64,000 nt of DNA from Gemmatimonadaceae bacterium. Its GTDB lineage: Bacteria > Gemmatimonadota > Gemmatimonadetes > Gemmatimonadales > Gemmatimonadaceae. The notes under the pieces were generated by a model. That model saw only the letters and a program-made list of their open reading frames with translations. It ran no database searches and was not told the DNA's origin. This document shows, piece by piece, positions 43,114 through 52,472 of the stretch; position 1 is the stretch's first letter; every line of letters starts with the position of its first letter. Where the stretch lies: contig DASQFN010000047.1 of NCBI GenBank assembly GCA_035633115.1, forward strand, positions 372,001-436,000, written 5' to 3'. Made by a program: the position numbers and the translations under genes.

Positions 43114-44426
43114 TGGGTTATCCGCACAAGTCGCATCCACGCGAGACTCCGCTCCTCACGCGCTATTTCGGCGAGGAGGAAGCGCGAACCCTCGACGGCT
43201 GGAAGAAGCGCGGCGGTTATCAGGCGCTGGAGAAAGCGCTCGTCATGACCCCCGCCGAAATAGTTGACATTGTCAAGGAATCAGGATTGCGCGGCAGGGG
43301 CGGAGCAGGCTTCCCGACGGGAATGAAGTGGTCCTTCATGAAGCCGGGCGACGGCAAGCCTCATTACCTCTGCTGCAACGCCGACGAATCGGAGCCGGGA
43401 ACCTTCAAGGACCGCGAAGTGATGCGCTGGACTCCACACGCGCTCGTCGAGGGATGCGCGATCGGTGCGTATGCGATCGGGGCCGAGACCACCTACATCT
43501 ATATAAGAGGTGAATTCACCGAGCCGCTCATATGGATGGATCGGGCGATTCGCGAAGCGTACGATGCCGGAATTCTCGGCGCCAATGCGATGGGCACCGG
43601 CAAGCGAATCGAGATGTACGTTCACAAGGGCGCGGGCGCCTACATCTGCGGCGAGGAAACCGCATTGATGAACTCCCTCGAGGGCCAGCGTGGAAACCCG
43701 CGCATCAAGCCGCCTTTCCCGGCCGTCTCGGGGGTGTTCGGACAGCCGACGACGATCAACAACGTCGAGACTCTCGCGGCGGTGCCTGAGATCATCATGA
43801 AGGGCGCCGCGTGGTACAAGAGCATGTCGCTCTCGAATCTGAAGAGCACAGGAACCAAGCTGTACTCGGTGTGCGGCAACATTCGATATCCGGGAACTTA
43901 CGAAGTCGAAATGGGGTTCCCGTTCGGGGAGTTCCTGCATGAGCTTTGCGGCGGGGCTCTCGACGGCCGGAAACTCAAGGCTGTCATTCCTGGCGGGGCA
44001 TCAGTGCCGATTCAAACAATGGCCGAAGCAGACGCGACGCTGATGGATTACGAGGGCTTCGTAGCCCAGGGATCGATGCTCGGCTCCGGCGGCGTGATAG
44101 TCATCGACGACAAGCAATCGATGGTGCGGGTGATCGCCCGACTCGCTCGCTTCTTTGCCCACGAGAGCTGCGCTCAGTGCACGCAATGCCGCGAAGGCAC
44201 CGCGTGGACTACGAAGATCCTCGAGCGAATTCGCGACGGGCAGGGCACGATGGAAGACCTCGATACTCTGCTGGATCTCGCGGACCTCATGACGGGAACG
44301 ACGATCTGCGTGCTGAGCGATTCGTGCGCGGTTCCAGTCGTTTCGGGAATCAAGAAGTTCCGCGCCGAGTTCGAGGCTCTGATTCACGGCAAGCGCGTGC
44401 ATCCCGTTCTCTCGGCGGTGGCCTGA
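43113..44426 (+). CDS. nuoF: NADH-quinone oxidoreductase subunit F
   Basis: 51-kDa-type subunit where NADH binds and passes electrons to FMN and cluster N3. The 437-residue product has GLRGRGGAGFPTGMKW near 55-70 (NADH/FMN site), CNADESEPGTFKDR, GAGAYICGEETAL, and the N3 motif SCAQCTQCREGT near 354-365, with the fourth Cys in TTICVLSD. It overlaps nuoE (TGATG) and nuoG. Confidence 0.96.
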   Translation: MGYPHKSHPRETPLLTRYFGEEEARTLDGWKKRGGYQALEKALVMTPAEIVDIVKESGLRGRGGAGFPTGMKWSFMKPGDGKPHYLCCNADESEPGTFKDREVMRWTPHALVEGCAIGAYAIGAETTYIYIRGEFTEPLIWMDRAIREAYDAGILGANAMGTGKRIEMYVHKGAGAYICGEETALMNSLEGQRGNPRIKPPFPAVSGVFGQPTTINNVETLAAVPEIIMKGAAWYKSMSLSNLKSTGTKLYSVCGNIRYPGTYEVEMGFPFGEFLHELCGGALDGRKLKAVIPGGASVPIQTMAEADATLMDYEGFVAQGSMLGSGGVIVIDDKQSMVRVIARLARFFAHESCAQCTQCREGTAWTTKILERIRDGQGTMEDLDTLLDLADLMTGTTICVLSDSCAVPVVSGIKKFRAEFEALIHGKRVHPVLSAVA

Positions 44427-46033
44427 TGGCCGAGCGAAAGATGGTGAGCCTGACGATAGAGGGACGTCCTGTCTCCGTGCCCGAGGGAACATCGATCCTC
44501 GAAGCCGCCAAGGCCGTGGGAATTCTCATCCCCCACTACTGTTACCATCCCGGACTGCCGGTGGCCGGCGTGTGCCGCATGTGTCTGGTGGAAGTCGAGA
44601 AAGCACCGAAGCTTGCAGCGTCCTGCGCAACCCTTGTGGCGGACGGCCAGGTTGTGCGGGTCCACACCGAGCGCGCGCTCGAAGCGAGAAAGGGCGTGCT
44701 CGAGTTCCTGCTCATCAATCATCCGCTCGACTGTCCCATCTGCGACCAGTCGGGTGAGTGCGAGCTACAGGACTACACATATCAGGAGGGCCGGGCGGAT
44801 TCGCGGTACCGCGATCCCAAACGATTCAACCCGGTAGAGGACTTCGGGGGAGACGTTCTTTACGTTCCCAATCGGTGCATACTGTGCACTCGATGCGTTC
44901 GCTTCATGGACGATGTCGCGCATGACACCGTCCTCAATGTCAGCGAGCGCGGCGACCGCGCACTCATTGGAAAGTTCGAGGGAAAGGATCTCACGCATCC
45001 CTGGGCTGGAAATGTCGTGGACCTCTGTCCTGTTGGAGCGCTCCTCTCCAAGGATTTCCTCAACAAGGCTCGCGCGTGGGAGCTCGACCGCGTTGCTTCC
45101 GTTTGTCCGAGCTGCACGCAGGGCTGCAATATCACGATCGAAACGCGTGATTCAGCCGTCGTCCGTCTCAAGCCGCGCCCGAACGAAGACGTCAACAAGT
45201 TCTTCATGTGCGATTACGGCAGGATGAATTATCGGTGGATGAATCGCACCGACCGCGCTGAGTCGCCGCTCGTCCGCACGGAGGGCGCGCTTCGCGGTAT
45301 CGACTGGGATGTAGGGATCCATGCCGCGGCATCGCTCCTTCGCGAGAGGCGCGTATTCGTTGTCGCTTCTCCAAAGCTGTCGAACGAGGCGCTTTACCTG
45401 TTGTCGAGGCTCATCGAGGGAAGCGGCGGAGCAGGAGTGTTCCGTGTCGACACTGGCGATGAAGCTCCGCTGGCCGGAGTGGAGGACCTTGCACTTCGGC
45501 GTGACCGTGCCGCCAACGTGAAAGGCGCGGAGCTGTTCGGCTTCGAGCGTTCGGAGAGTCCCCTGGCGAAGCTCGGTGACGGCGATGTTCTCGTGATTGC
45601 CGACGACGATCTCGATGGAATCGCAGCGGACGATCTCGTACGTGCCGCTCAGGTGATCGTAATCGGAACGACACTGCCCGAGGCTGCGAAGGATGCAGCG
45701 GTCCTCTTGCCGATCACTAACGTCGCCGAAGAGGAAGGGACCTTTACGAATCTTCACGGCCGCGTTCAGCGATTCATGCAAGCCAAGCCGGCCCCCGGCC
45801 TCGCGCGGCCCAGCTGGCTCGTGCTTGGCGATCTCCTCGGGGCGCTCGGAAAGCAGAACGGTTTCTACCTGCCGTCTGACGTCTTCACGCGCATCGCAGA
45901 GTCGCATCCCGCGTTCTCCGGTCTTTCCTACGATTCGCTGGGGATGCGTGGCTTGCCCGTGCTCGACTCGGACGCGCGTACCACGACACGAATGGGTGAG
46001 GGTTTGGGCATGGGCCAGGAGGCTACGAGATGA
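44426..46033 (+). CDS. nuoG: NADH-quinone oxidoreductase subunit G (short form)
   Basis: 75-kDa-type subunit carrying several iron-sulphur clusters. From ATG 44426 the product is 535 residues against about 900 in E. coli and 680-780 in many others. The [2Fe-2S] ligands (HYCYHPGLPVAGVCRMC), the His-Cys site, the CxxC sets of N4/N5 (CDCPICDQSGEC-like; NRCILCTRCVRFM) and an N7-type set (CPSCTQGC plus a later Cys) are all present. The C-terminal molybdopterin-like domain is strongly shortened. Four-base overlap with nuoH. Confidence 0.93.
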   Translation: MAERKMVSLTIEGRPVSVPEGTSILEAAKAVGILIPHYCYHPGLPVAGVCRMCLVEVEKAPKLAASCATLVADGQVVRVHTERALEARKGVLEFLLINHPLDCPICDQSGECELQDYTYQEGRADSRYRDPKRFNPVEDFGGDVLYVPNRCILCTRCVRFMDDVAHDTVLNVSERGDRALIGKFEGKDLTHPWAGNVVDLCPVGALLSKDFLNKARAWELDRVASVCPSCTQGCNITIETRDSAVVRLKPRPNEDVNKFFMCDYGRMNYRWMNRTDRAESPLVRTEGALRGIDWDVGIHAAASLLRERRVFVVASPKLSNEALYLLSRLIEGSGGAGVFRVDTGDEAPLAGVEDLALRRDRAANVKGAELFGFERSESPLAKLGDGDVLVIADDDLDGIAADDLVRAAQVIVIGTTLPEAAKDAAVLLPITNVAEEEGTFTNLHGRVQRFMQAKPAPGLARPSWLVLGDLLGALGKQNGFYLPSDVFTRIAESHPAFSGLSYDSLGMRGLPVLDSDARTTTRMGEGLGMGQEATR

Positions 46034-47310
46034 TCGAGCCTCTCGCACTCCTTCAGCTCGCAAACCCGCAGCTCCCCCCGACCGGAACTGGCGTTTTCGT
46101 CATCGCGACGATCGTGAAGATTCTGATCGTTTTTACCATCTACATGGTTGGCGTCGCGTTGCTCACGCTCGCCGAGCGCAAGATCTCGGCGTGGATCCAG
46201 GACCGGCACGGCCCGAATCGAGTCGGCCCTTCCGGGCTGCTGCAGCCGGCGGCAGACGGTCTGAAGAACTTCATGAAGGAAGAGACCTATCCGGAGGCTG
46301 CTTACAAGCCGCTGTTCATCCTTGCTCCCATACTTTCGTTCATTCCAGCTCTCACAACGTGGGTGGTCATACCGTTCGGCGCTCCGTTCCCGACGCGGTG
46401 GGGCCGAATCGATCTCGTCGTTGCCGATCTACCGGTGGGATTTCTCTTCATCCTCGCCATCTCTTCGCTCGGCGTGTACGGAATCGTTCTCGCCGGCTGG
46501 GCGTCGAACAACAAGTACGCGCTTCTCGGCGGCTTACGGTCCAGCGCGCAGATGATTTCCTACGAGATCTCGCTCGGCCTGTCAACCATTCCGGTGCTCC
46601 TGCTGGCCGGCAACGTGACGCTGGCCGCGATCATCACGCAGCAGGCATACGGTGGATGGAACGTGGTGAACCTGACGATCGCGTTCTTCATCTTTCTGGT
46701 CGCAGCATTCGCCGAGACCAACCGGCTGCCGTTCGATCTTCCGGAGGCGGAGTCGGAGCTCATTGCCGGCTACCATACCGAGTACAGCGCGATGAAGTTC
46801 TCGCTGTTCTTCATCGCAGAATACGCGAACATGGTGACGGCGAGCGCCCTGATGGTGACGCTGTTCTTCGGCGGTTACGACGTGCCGTTCACGCCGCGCG
46901 ACAACATCGGGCCTTTCAGCGGATGGCTCACCATTCTCTCGCTGCTGATCTTCTTCGCGAAGCTTCTGTTCTTCCTGTTCTTCTTCATGTGGGTGCGCTG
47001 GACGCTCCCGCGTTTCCGTTACGACCAGCTGATGTCGCTGGGGTGGAAGTTCATGCTGCCGCTGGCACTGGCGTACATCATCGTCATCGCAGCCGTGGTT
47101 CTGGTGCTCGATGCAGCAGGAATCACGCGTGGCGCCATGCACAGCTCGATTCTCGGCGCGGTGAACGTGGTGATCGTGATGATCGTCTTTGCGATTCTCG
47201 ATCACGGCCGGATCATCAGTCCGGCTTACGGACGCATCGACGCTGCTCGTATCGCGAGACTGCGCGGCGTTTCCGGCCGGTCACCCCTCGCATCCGGAGT
47301 CGTCAGATAA
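46030..47310 (+). CDS. nuoH: NADH-quinone oxidoreductase subunit H
   Basis: Membrane subunit joining the peripheral and membrane arms and forming part of the quinone site. The 426-residue product has about eight or nine helices. It shows LAERKISAWIQDRHGPNRVGP near 54-74, LQPAADGLKNFMKEE, and the Glu-rich ETNRLPFDLPEAESELIAGYHTEYS region near 230-255. The C-terminus runs about 60 residues beyond the E. coli protein. It overlaps nuoI by one base (TAATG). Confidence 0.96.
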   Translation: MIEPLALLQLANPQLPPTGTGVFVIATIVKILIVFTIYMVGVALLTLAERKISAWIQDRHGPNRVGPSGLLQPAADGLKNFMKEETYPEAAYKPLFILAPILSFIPALTTWVVIPFGAPFPTRWGRIDLVVADLPVGFLFILAISSLGVYGIVLAGWASNNKYALLGGLRSSAQMISYEISLGLSTIPVLLLAGNVTLAAIITQQAYGGWNVVNLTIAFFIFLVAAFAETNRLPFDLPEAESELIAGYHTEYSAMKFSLFFIAEYANMVTASALMVTLFFGGYDVPFTPRDNIGPFSGWLTILSLLIFFAKLLFFLFFFMWVRWTLPRFRYDQLMSLGWKFMLPLALAYIIVIAAVVLVLDAAGITRGAMHSSILGAVNVVIVMIVFAILDHGRIISPAYGRIDAARIARLRGVSGRSPLASGVVR

Positions 47311-47807
47311 TGCCGATCACCGTCAAGGTGCTCGATCGTCCCATCGAGGACGTCAGCTATGTCAAGGCGACCCTCAAGGGAATGGCGCTGACTCTCAAGC
47401 ACCTGGTCAACCCGCACAAAGTCACGGTGCAGTACCCCGAGGAGAAGTGGCAGATCTCTCCGCGGTGGAGGGGAACGCATCGTATGCTCACGACGGAAAC
47501 CGGAAAAGCAAAGTGCGTCGCCTGCGGTCTCTGTCCGACAGTTTGTCCGGCCAACTGCATTAAGCTGGTGCCGGGTGAGGACGAAGAAGGGAACCGGTAT
47601 CCCCTGATCTTCGAGATCGACGAGTTCCGCTGCATCTTCTGCGGCTACTGTCAGGAGGTTTGCCCCGAAGAAGCCATCCACGTCGGAAGACATTACGAGA
47701 ACGCCGAATACAGTCGCGCGGGATTCGTTTACGATCTCGAGCGGCTGACGGCGCAGACTCATCCCGTTTGCGAGATGTGGGACCCCGACGATCCGAGGGG
47801 CGAATAG
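47310..47807 (+). CDS. nuoI: NADH-quinone oxidoreductase subunit I
   Basis: Ferredoxin-like subunit with two [4Fe-4S] clusters (N6a and N6b). The 165-residue product has both CxxCxxCxxxCP motifs, CVACGLCPTVCP near 70-81 and CIFCGYCQEVCP near 109-120. The frame extends far upstream within nuoH; the ATG at 47310 gives the normal size. nuoJ follows directly. Confidence 0.96.
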   Translation: MPITVKVLDRPIEDVSYVKATLKGMALTLKHLVNPHKVTVQYPEEKWQISPRWRGTHRMLTTETGKAKCVACGLCPTVCPANCIKLVPGEDEEGNRYPLIFEIDEFRCIFCGYCQEVCPEEAIHVGRHYENAEYSRAGFVYDLERLTAQTHPVCEMWDPDDPRGE

Positions 47808-48359
47808 ATGCAGCTGCAGTATCCGCTGTTCTACACTTTCCACTTCTATCTCTTCGGAGTGATCGCGATCGCCTCCGCGCTTGCGTTCGTCACGCGCAAG
47901 AGCCCGGTTGCCGCCGCACTCTGGCTCGTCAACACGATGTTCTCGCTCTCAGCGCTGTTCGTGCTGCTGGATGCACAGTTCATCGGGGTGATGCAGGTGC
48001 TCGTGTATGCGGGCGCGATCATGGTGGTGTTTCTCTTCGTCATCATGCTTCTCAACCTCGGTCATCCTTCGGAGATCGCCGACAAGCGCGGCCTCTGGGC
48101 GACTCTGATCGCGGTTGGGATGGGAATTGTACTGGTGGCGCAAATCATGGTGATTTCGAGCGGAAAGGTGGCGACTCCATACGTGATGCCCCCCAACTTC
48201 GCCGCCGACCAGATGAAGAAGATGGGCGCCGTAAGCACTGTTGCCGCTCCACTCTTCAATGAGTACCTGCTCGCATTCGAGCTGACGAGCGTGTTGCTGC
48301 TGGTGGCGATTGCCGGAGCGGTTGTGCTGGGGCGAAAGAGAGACGGCCGTGCTGGCTGA
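47808..48359 (+). CDS. nuoJ: NADH-quinone oxidoreductase subunit J
   Basis: Membrane subunit of the proton-pumping arm. The 183-residue product has five helices, with the conserved [21 protein letters not shown] near 62-82 and [20 protein letters not shown] near the C-terminus. It overlaps nuoK by 11 bases. Normal size for the family. Confidence 0.94.
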   Translation: MQLQYPLFYTFHFYLFGVIAIASALAFVTRKSPVAAALWLVNTMFSLSALFVLLDAQFIGVMQVLVYAGAIMVVFLFVIMLLNLGHPSEIADKRGLWATLIAVGMGIVLVAQIMVISSGKVATPYVMPPNFAADQMKKMGAVSTVAAPLFNEYLLAFELTSVLLLVAIAGAVVLGRKRDGRAG

Positions 48360-48642
48360 GTCGCTCGCACTATCGGCCGTGCTGTTCACTATCGGTGTCG
48401 TGGGAGTCCTCACGCGCCGGAACGCGATCATCATCTTCATGTGCGTGGAGCTGATGCTCAACGCGGTGAACCTCACTTTTGTCGCCTTCTCGCGCGTTTA
48501 CGGGGCGACCGGTCAAGTGTTCGTCGTGTTCGTGATGACCGTCGCGGCGGCTGAGGCTGCGGTGGGACTGGCGATCATCATCGCGATCTTCCGTCACCGA
48601 CAGACAGTGAATCTGCAGAACATCAACCTCATGAAAGGTTGA
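48349..48642 (+). CDS. nuoK: NADH-quinone oxidoreductase subunit K
   Basis: Small MrpC-like membrane subunit. From GTG 48349 the product is 97 residues with three helices and the two conserved Glu residues: in [12 protein letters not shown] near 32-43 and [12 protein letters not shown] near 66-77. An open frame extends a little further upstream inside nuoJ, but the GTG gives the family size. It overlaps nuoL by one base. Confidence 0.94.
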   Translation: MLAESLALSAVLFTIGVVGVLTRRNAIIIFMCVELMLNAVNLTFVAFSRVYGATGQVFVVFVMTVAAAEAAVGLAIIIAIFRHRQTVNLQNINLMKG

Positions 48643-50867
48643 TGCTTCTCCAGGAAGTCGTGGCGGTGGGCGCGCACCCGCTCGCAGGTACGATGGCCCG
48701 CTACGTGTGGCTGCTTCCGATGCTGCCTCTGCTGGGCTTCCTGATCAACGGACTTCTTTCACTGGTGAGTGCGGCGCGAATCGGCCCCGACGATCCGGAT
48801 ATGGCGCATGGTGATGACCATTCCTCGGCGGCAAGTCATGATGCGCATGCTATCTCCGCTGCAGACCAAGCCGAGGCTCCCGGCGACGACCACCATGCAA
48901 TCGCGCCGCACCGTTATGCCGGCATCGTAAGCATCGTGGGGCCCGGTGTGCTCGTGCTGTCGTTCGTGCTCGCGTGGGCCATGTTCGCGGCGATGCGGAG
49001 CGTGCCCATGGAGGCCCCCTTCGTTCAGACTTACTTCAACTGGATGCCCGTTGGAACGCTCCAGATTGATGCCGCACTGCAGCTCGATCAGCTGTCGATG
49101 CTCATGGTGCTCGTTGTGACAGGAGTGGGGGCGCTCATTCACATCTTCAGCGTCGGATACATGCACGAGGACCCGGGCTATCCACGCTACTTCGCCTACC
49201 TCAACCTGTTCGTGTTCTTCATGCTGGTGCTCGTGCTCGGCGCGAACTATCCGGTGTTGTTCGTCGGCTGGGAGGGCGTGGGGCTCTGCTCCTATCTGCT
49301 CATTGGCTTCTGGTTCTCCGACAAGGTGAACGCCGACGCGGGGAAGAAGGCATTCATCGTCAACCGAATCGGAGACTTCGGGTTCCTGGTCGCGATGTTC
49401 ATTCTGTTCGCGACACTCGGCGCGCTCGATTTTCAGAACGTGTTCGCGAGCGCCGCATCGCTTCCGTATGGCGGAACGGTCGCGACCGCGATCTGTCTTT
49501 TCATGTTTCTGGGCTGCGTAGGAAAGAGCGCGCAGATTCCGCTTTACGTCTGGCTGCCTGACGCGATGGCAGGTCCGACACCGGTGTCGGCTCTGATCCA
49601 CGCCGCGACGATGGTCACTGCCGGCGTCTATCTCGTTGCGCGCAGCGCGCCGCTCTTTTCGATGGCTCCAGTGGCCAGCCTCGTCGTCGCACTCACGGGC
49701 GCAGTGACCGCGATCTTTGCGGCGACCATCGGGCTCAAGCAGTGGGACATCAAGAAGGTTCTCGCCTATTCGACGGTGTCGCAGCTCGGGTACATGTTCG
49801 TTGGTGTCGGAGTGGGAGCCTATACCGCTGGCCTCTTTCATCTCGTTACGCACGCCTTTTTCAAGGCGCTGCTGTTCCTCGGCGCGGGCTCGGTGATTCA
49901 CGCGATGCATGCAGCGTATCACAGGACGCACAGTCAGGACGATGCCCAGGACATGCGAAACATGGGCGGCCTCAAACAGTTCATGCCCATCACGTGGGTG
50001 CTGATGTGGATTGCGACGCTGGCGATCGCGGGCAGCCCGCCGCTCTCCGGATTCTTTTCCAAGGACGAGATTCTGGGCGCCGCCTTCCACCGGGCGGGAG
50101 GCTCTGCGCTGGCGGATGCGACGCTGTTCGGAATAAGCGGAGGAGCCTGGCTATACCTCGTGTACGTGCTGGGAATCGCTGCCGCTTTTCTCACAGCGGT
50201 CTACATGACGCGGCTCATGCTCTACACCTTCCATGGCCCGAACCGTACTGGTGAAAAAGAGCGCTCGCATCTGCACGAGGCGCCGTGGGTGATGACAGGC
50301 CCTCTTGTTGTCCTTGGCGTATTGAGCGCGTTCGGGGGATGGCTCAACATCCCCGAAGTGATCTCCGATCTCGTACCGCTTGGACCAACGGCAACTCTCG
50401 AGCACTGGCTCGAGCCCGTGCTTGGCGCATCGACGGCGCGCGTCGCGCAGTCGGCTGCCCCACATGCGATGTCGGTCACGACTGAGGAGCTGCTGATCCT
50501 GCTGGCGGTAGTTGTGGCCATGGCGGGAATCGCGTTCGCCTGGTATCGGCTCAAGCCCGCGCACCTCGTTCCGAAACGCGAGGCCAGGCCTGAAGAAGGC
50601 TTTGAACTCGTCCTGGCCAACAAGTACTTCGTAGACGAGGGCTACGCTCGGGCAATCGTCAACCCGACGTATCAGATCTCGCGGAATGTCCTCTGGCGAT
50701 TCGTGGACAACGGCATCATCGACAGCTTCTTCGTCAACGGCAGCGCGGCTCTTGCCCGCGGATTTGGATGGGTCGGATCACGCTTGCAGACCGGTGCGGT
50801 AGGGACATACGCCTGGGTGCTTGTCGCCGGCGTCCTTGCAGTCCTCGGCGCGGTGACTCTCCGCTAG
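48642..50867 (+). CDS. nuoL: NADH-quinone oxidoreductase subunit L
   Basis: Largest antiporter-like proton-pumping subunit. From ATG 48642 (TGATG overlap with nuoK; TTG 48639 is also possible) the product is 741 residues with about 16 helices and the long lateral helix HL. Motifs: GWEGVGLCSYLLIGFW near 208, lysine and Glu sites in the antiporter core, LPDAMAGPTPVSALIHAATMVTAGVYL near 305. Between helices 1 and 2 is an extra stretch of about 40 residues rich in His, Asp and Ala (48790-48910). Confidence 0.96.
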   Translation: MLLQEVVAVGAHPLAGTMARYVWLLPMLPLLGFLINGLLSLVSAARIGPDDPDMAHGDDHSSAASHDAHAISAADQAEAPGDDHHAIAPHRYAGIVSIVGPGVLVLSFVLAWAMFAAMRSVPMEAPFVQTYFNWMPVGTLQIDAALQLDQLSMLMVLVVTGVGALIHIFSVGYMHEDPGYPRYFAYLNLFVFFMLVLVLGANYPVLFVGWEGVGLCSYLLIGFWFSDKVNADAGKKAFIVNRIGDFGFLVAMFILFATLGALDFQNVFASAASLPYGGTVATAICLFMFLGCVGKSAQIPLYVWLPDAMAGPTPVSALIHAATMVTAGVYLVARSAPLFSMAPVASLVVALTGAVTAIFAATIGLKQWDIKKVLAYSTVSQLGYMFVGVGVGAYTAGLFHLVTHAFFKALLFLGAGSVIHAMHAAYHRTHSQDDAQDMRNMGGLKQFMPITWVLMWIATLAIAGSPPLSGFFSKDEILGAAFHRAGGSALADATLFGISGGAWLYLVYVLGIAAAFLTAVYMTRLMLYTFHGPNRTGEKERSHLHEAPWVMTGPLVVLGVLSAFGGWLNIPEVISDLVPLGPTATLEHWLEPVLGASTARVAQSAAPHAMSVTTEELLILLAVVVAMAGIAFAWYRLKPAHLVPKREARPEEGFELVLANKYFVDEGYARAIVNPTYQISRNVLWRFVDNGIIDSFFVNGSAALARGFGWVGSRLQTGAVGTYAWVLVAGVLAVLGAVTLR

Positions 50868-50870
50868 ACG

Positions 50871-52472
50871 ATGAGAACACTCCTCGAGTCAATCGGCTTC
50901 AACGGATGGGTTCTCCCGGCCCTGCTGATCATTCCAATGATCGGCGCAGGGCTGATACTTGCGCTCACGACTGGGAGCGGCGAGCCGGCTCGAGCGGAGG
51001 CGGCGAATCGTGCAGCTCGTCTCATCGCGCTCTGGTTCTTCATCATCGAGTTCATTGTCTCCGCCGGCCTGTGGTGGTCGTTCGATCCTGCCATCACAGA
51101 GTGGCAGGCCGTTACCGACATCGCCTGGATCCCGACCTGGGGGATCAGATTCACACTTGGGCTCGATGGCATCGCGCTCATGATGATCCTGCTCACGACG
51201 TTCATCATGCCTCTCACGGTTCTGGGAAGCTGGACCAGCATCAAGACAAAAGTGCCTGCGTTCTTCGCGCTCATGCTGATTCTCACCAGCGGAATGCTGG
51301 GAGTCTTCGTCGCGCGGGATCTGTTCCTGTTCTACGTGATGTGGGAAGTGATGCTCATTCCGATGTATTTCATCATCGGAATCTGGGGCGGGGAGCGACG
51401 CATCTACGCGAGCATCAAGTTCTTCATCTACACGATGCTGCCGTCGCTGCTGATGCTCGTCGCGATCCTCTACCTCGGCATAAAGGCCGGCAGCGGCGGA
51501 ACACCGAATTTCAGCTATGACAATCTGCTGGCGAATCTGACAGTCGCGCCGAGGGCGGCGCTCTGGCTTTTCGCGGCGTTCTTCCTGGCGTTCGCGGTGA
51601 AGGTTCCGATGTTCCCGTTCCACACGTGGCTGCCCGACGCTCACGTTGAGGCACCGACAGGCGGCTCGGTGATCCTTGCGGCGATCATGCTCAAGATGGG
51701 AACCTTCGGCTTCCTTCGATTTGCGCTGCCGCTTTTCCCCGACGCGGCGATGAACCCGACCGTCCGCGCCACTGTTGTCACGCTGGCGGTAATCGGAATT
51801 GTGTACGGCGCGCTGGTGGCGATGGTGCAGCCCGACCTGAAGAAGCTCGTCGCCTATTCCTCCGTCAGCCACCTCGGGTTCGTTATGCTTGGAATCTTCG
51901 CGGTGACGCTGCAGGGCGTTCAGGGAGCGCTGATGATCATGATCAGCCACGGCATTTCGACCGGCGCGCTCTTTCTCCTTGTGGGAATGATCTACGAGCG
52001 GCGCCACACCCGCGAAATCGAGGCATACGGAGGCATTGCGCGCGTTGTGCCGCTGTTCGCGACGGTGCTGACCATAGTCTCGCTCAGCAGCATTGGGCTC
52101 CCCGGTACCAACGGATTCATCGGCGAGTTTCTGGTGCTGGTCGGGTCATTCCAGCCTTATCCAATAGCGACGATGATTGCGACGACCGGTGTGATACTCG
52201 CGGCAGCGTACCTGTTGTGGGCAATCCAGCGAGTTCTCTTCAACCCGCTCGCCAAGCCGGCGAACGAACACATTCCTGATCTGAACTGGCGAGAGATTGC
52301 GATAGTCGCTCCGCTCATTGCGGCCATTATCTGGCTCGGCGTGTATCCAGCTCCCGTTTTGAGACGGATGGAACCGGCAGCGGCGAAATTCGTCGCGCAG
52401 GTACAGGCAGGCATGCCCCCGGCGGCCGTCCCGACGACAACCATTGCAGCCGAGACGGACGGCACGCGATGA
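50871..52472 (+). CDS. nuoM: NADH-quinone oxidoreductase subunit M
   Basis: Antiporter-like proton-pumping subunit. The 533-residue product has about 14 helices, with FYVMWEVMLIPMYFIIGIWGGE near 155 (catalytic Glu), KVPMFPFHTWLPDAHVEAPTGGSV near 243, and LKKLVAYSSVSHLGFVMLG near 323. It begins 3 bases after nuoL and overlaps nuoN by 4 bases. A variable Ala- and Pro-rich tail ends it. Confidence 0.96.
   Translation: MRTLLESIGFNGWVLPALLIIPMIGAGLILALTTGSGEPARAEAANRAARLIALWFFIIEFIVSAGLWWSFDPAITEWQAVTDIAWIPTWGIRFTLGLDGIALMMILLTTFIMPLTVLGSWTSIKTKVPAFFALMLILTSGMLGVFVARDLFLFYVMWEVMLIPMYFIIGIWGGERRIYASIKFFIYTMLPSLLMLVAILYLGIKAGSGGTPNFSYDNLLANLTVAPRAALWLFAAFFLAFAVKVPMFPFHTWLPDAHVEAPTGGSVILAAIMLKMGTFGFLRFALPLFPDAAMNPTVRATVVTLAVIGIVYGALVAMVQPDLKKLVAYSSVSHLGFVMLGIFAVTLQGVQGALMIMISHGISTGALFLLVGMIYERRHTREIEAYGGIARVVPLFATVLTIVSLSSIGLPGTNGFIGEFLVLVGSFQPYPIATMIATTGVILAAAYLLWAIQRVLFNPLAKPANEHIPDLNWREIAIVAPLIAAIIWLGVYPAPVLRRMEPAAAKFVAQVQAGMPPAAVPTTTIAAETDGTR

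Noticed and set aside
43946-46033. One 695-residue protein instead of a shorter NuoG
   Set aside because: The first 160 residues lie inside nuoF in another frame and are Arg-rich. NuoG homology starts at the ATG at 44426. The same argument rejects the upstream extensions at 45693 (nuoI), 31728 (carA), 16406 (barrel protein) and 22057 (dnaB).
48759-50090. Long open frame on the minus strand across nuoL (also 50889-52007, 10629-11654, 55610-56791 and 13675-15180)
   Set aside because: All lie antisense to strongly conserved genes. Their translations are rich in His, Arg, Asp and Glu with no family motif, as expected for the reverse frame of hydrophobic or GC-rich coding DNA.
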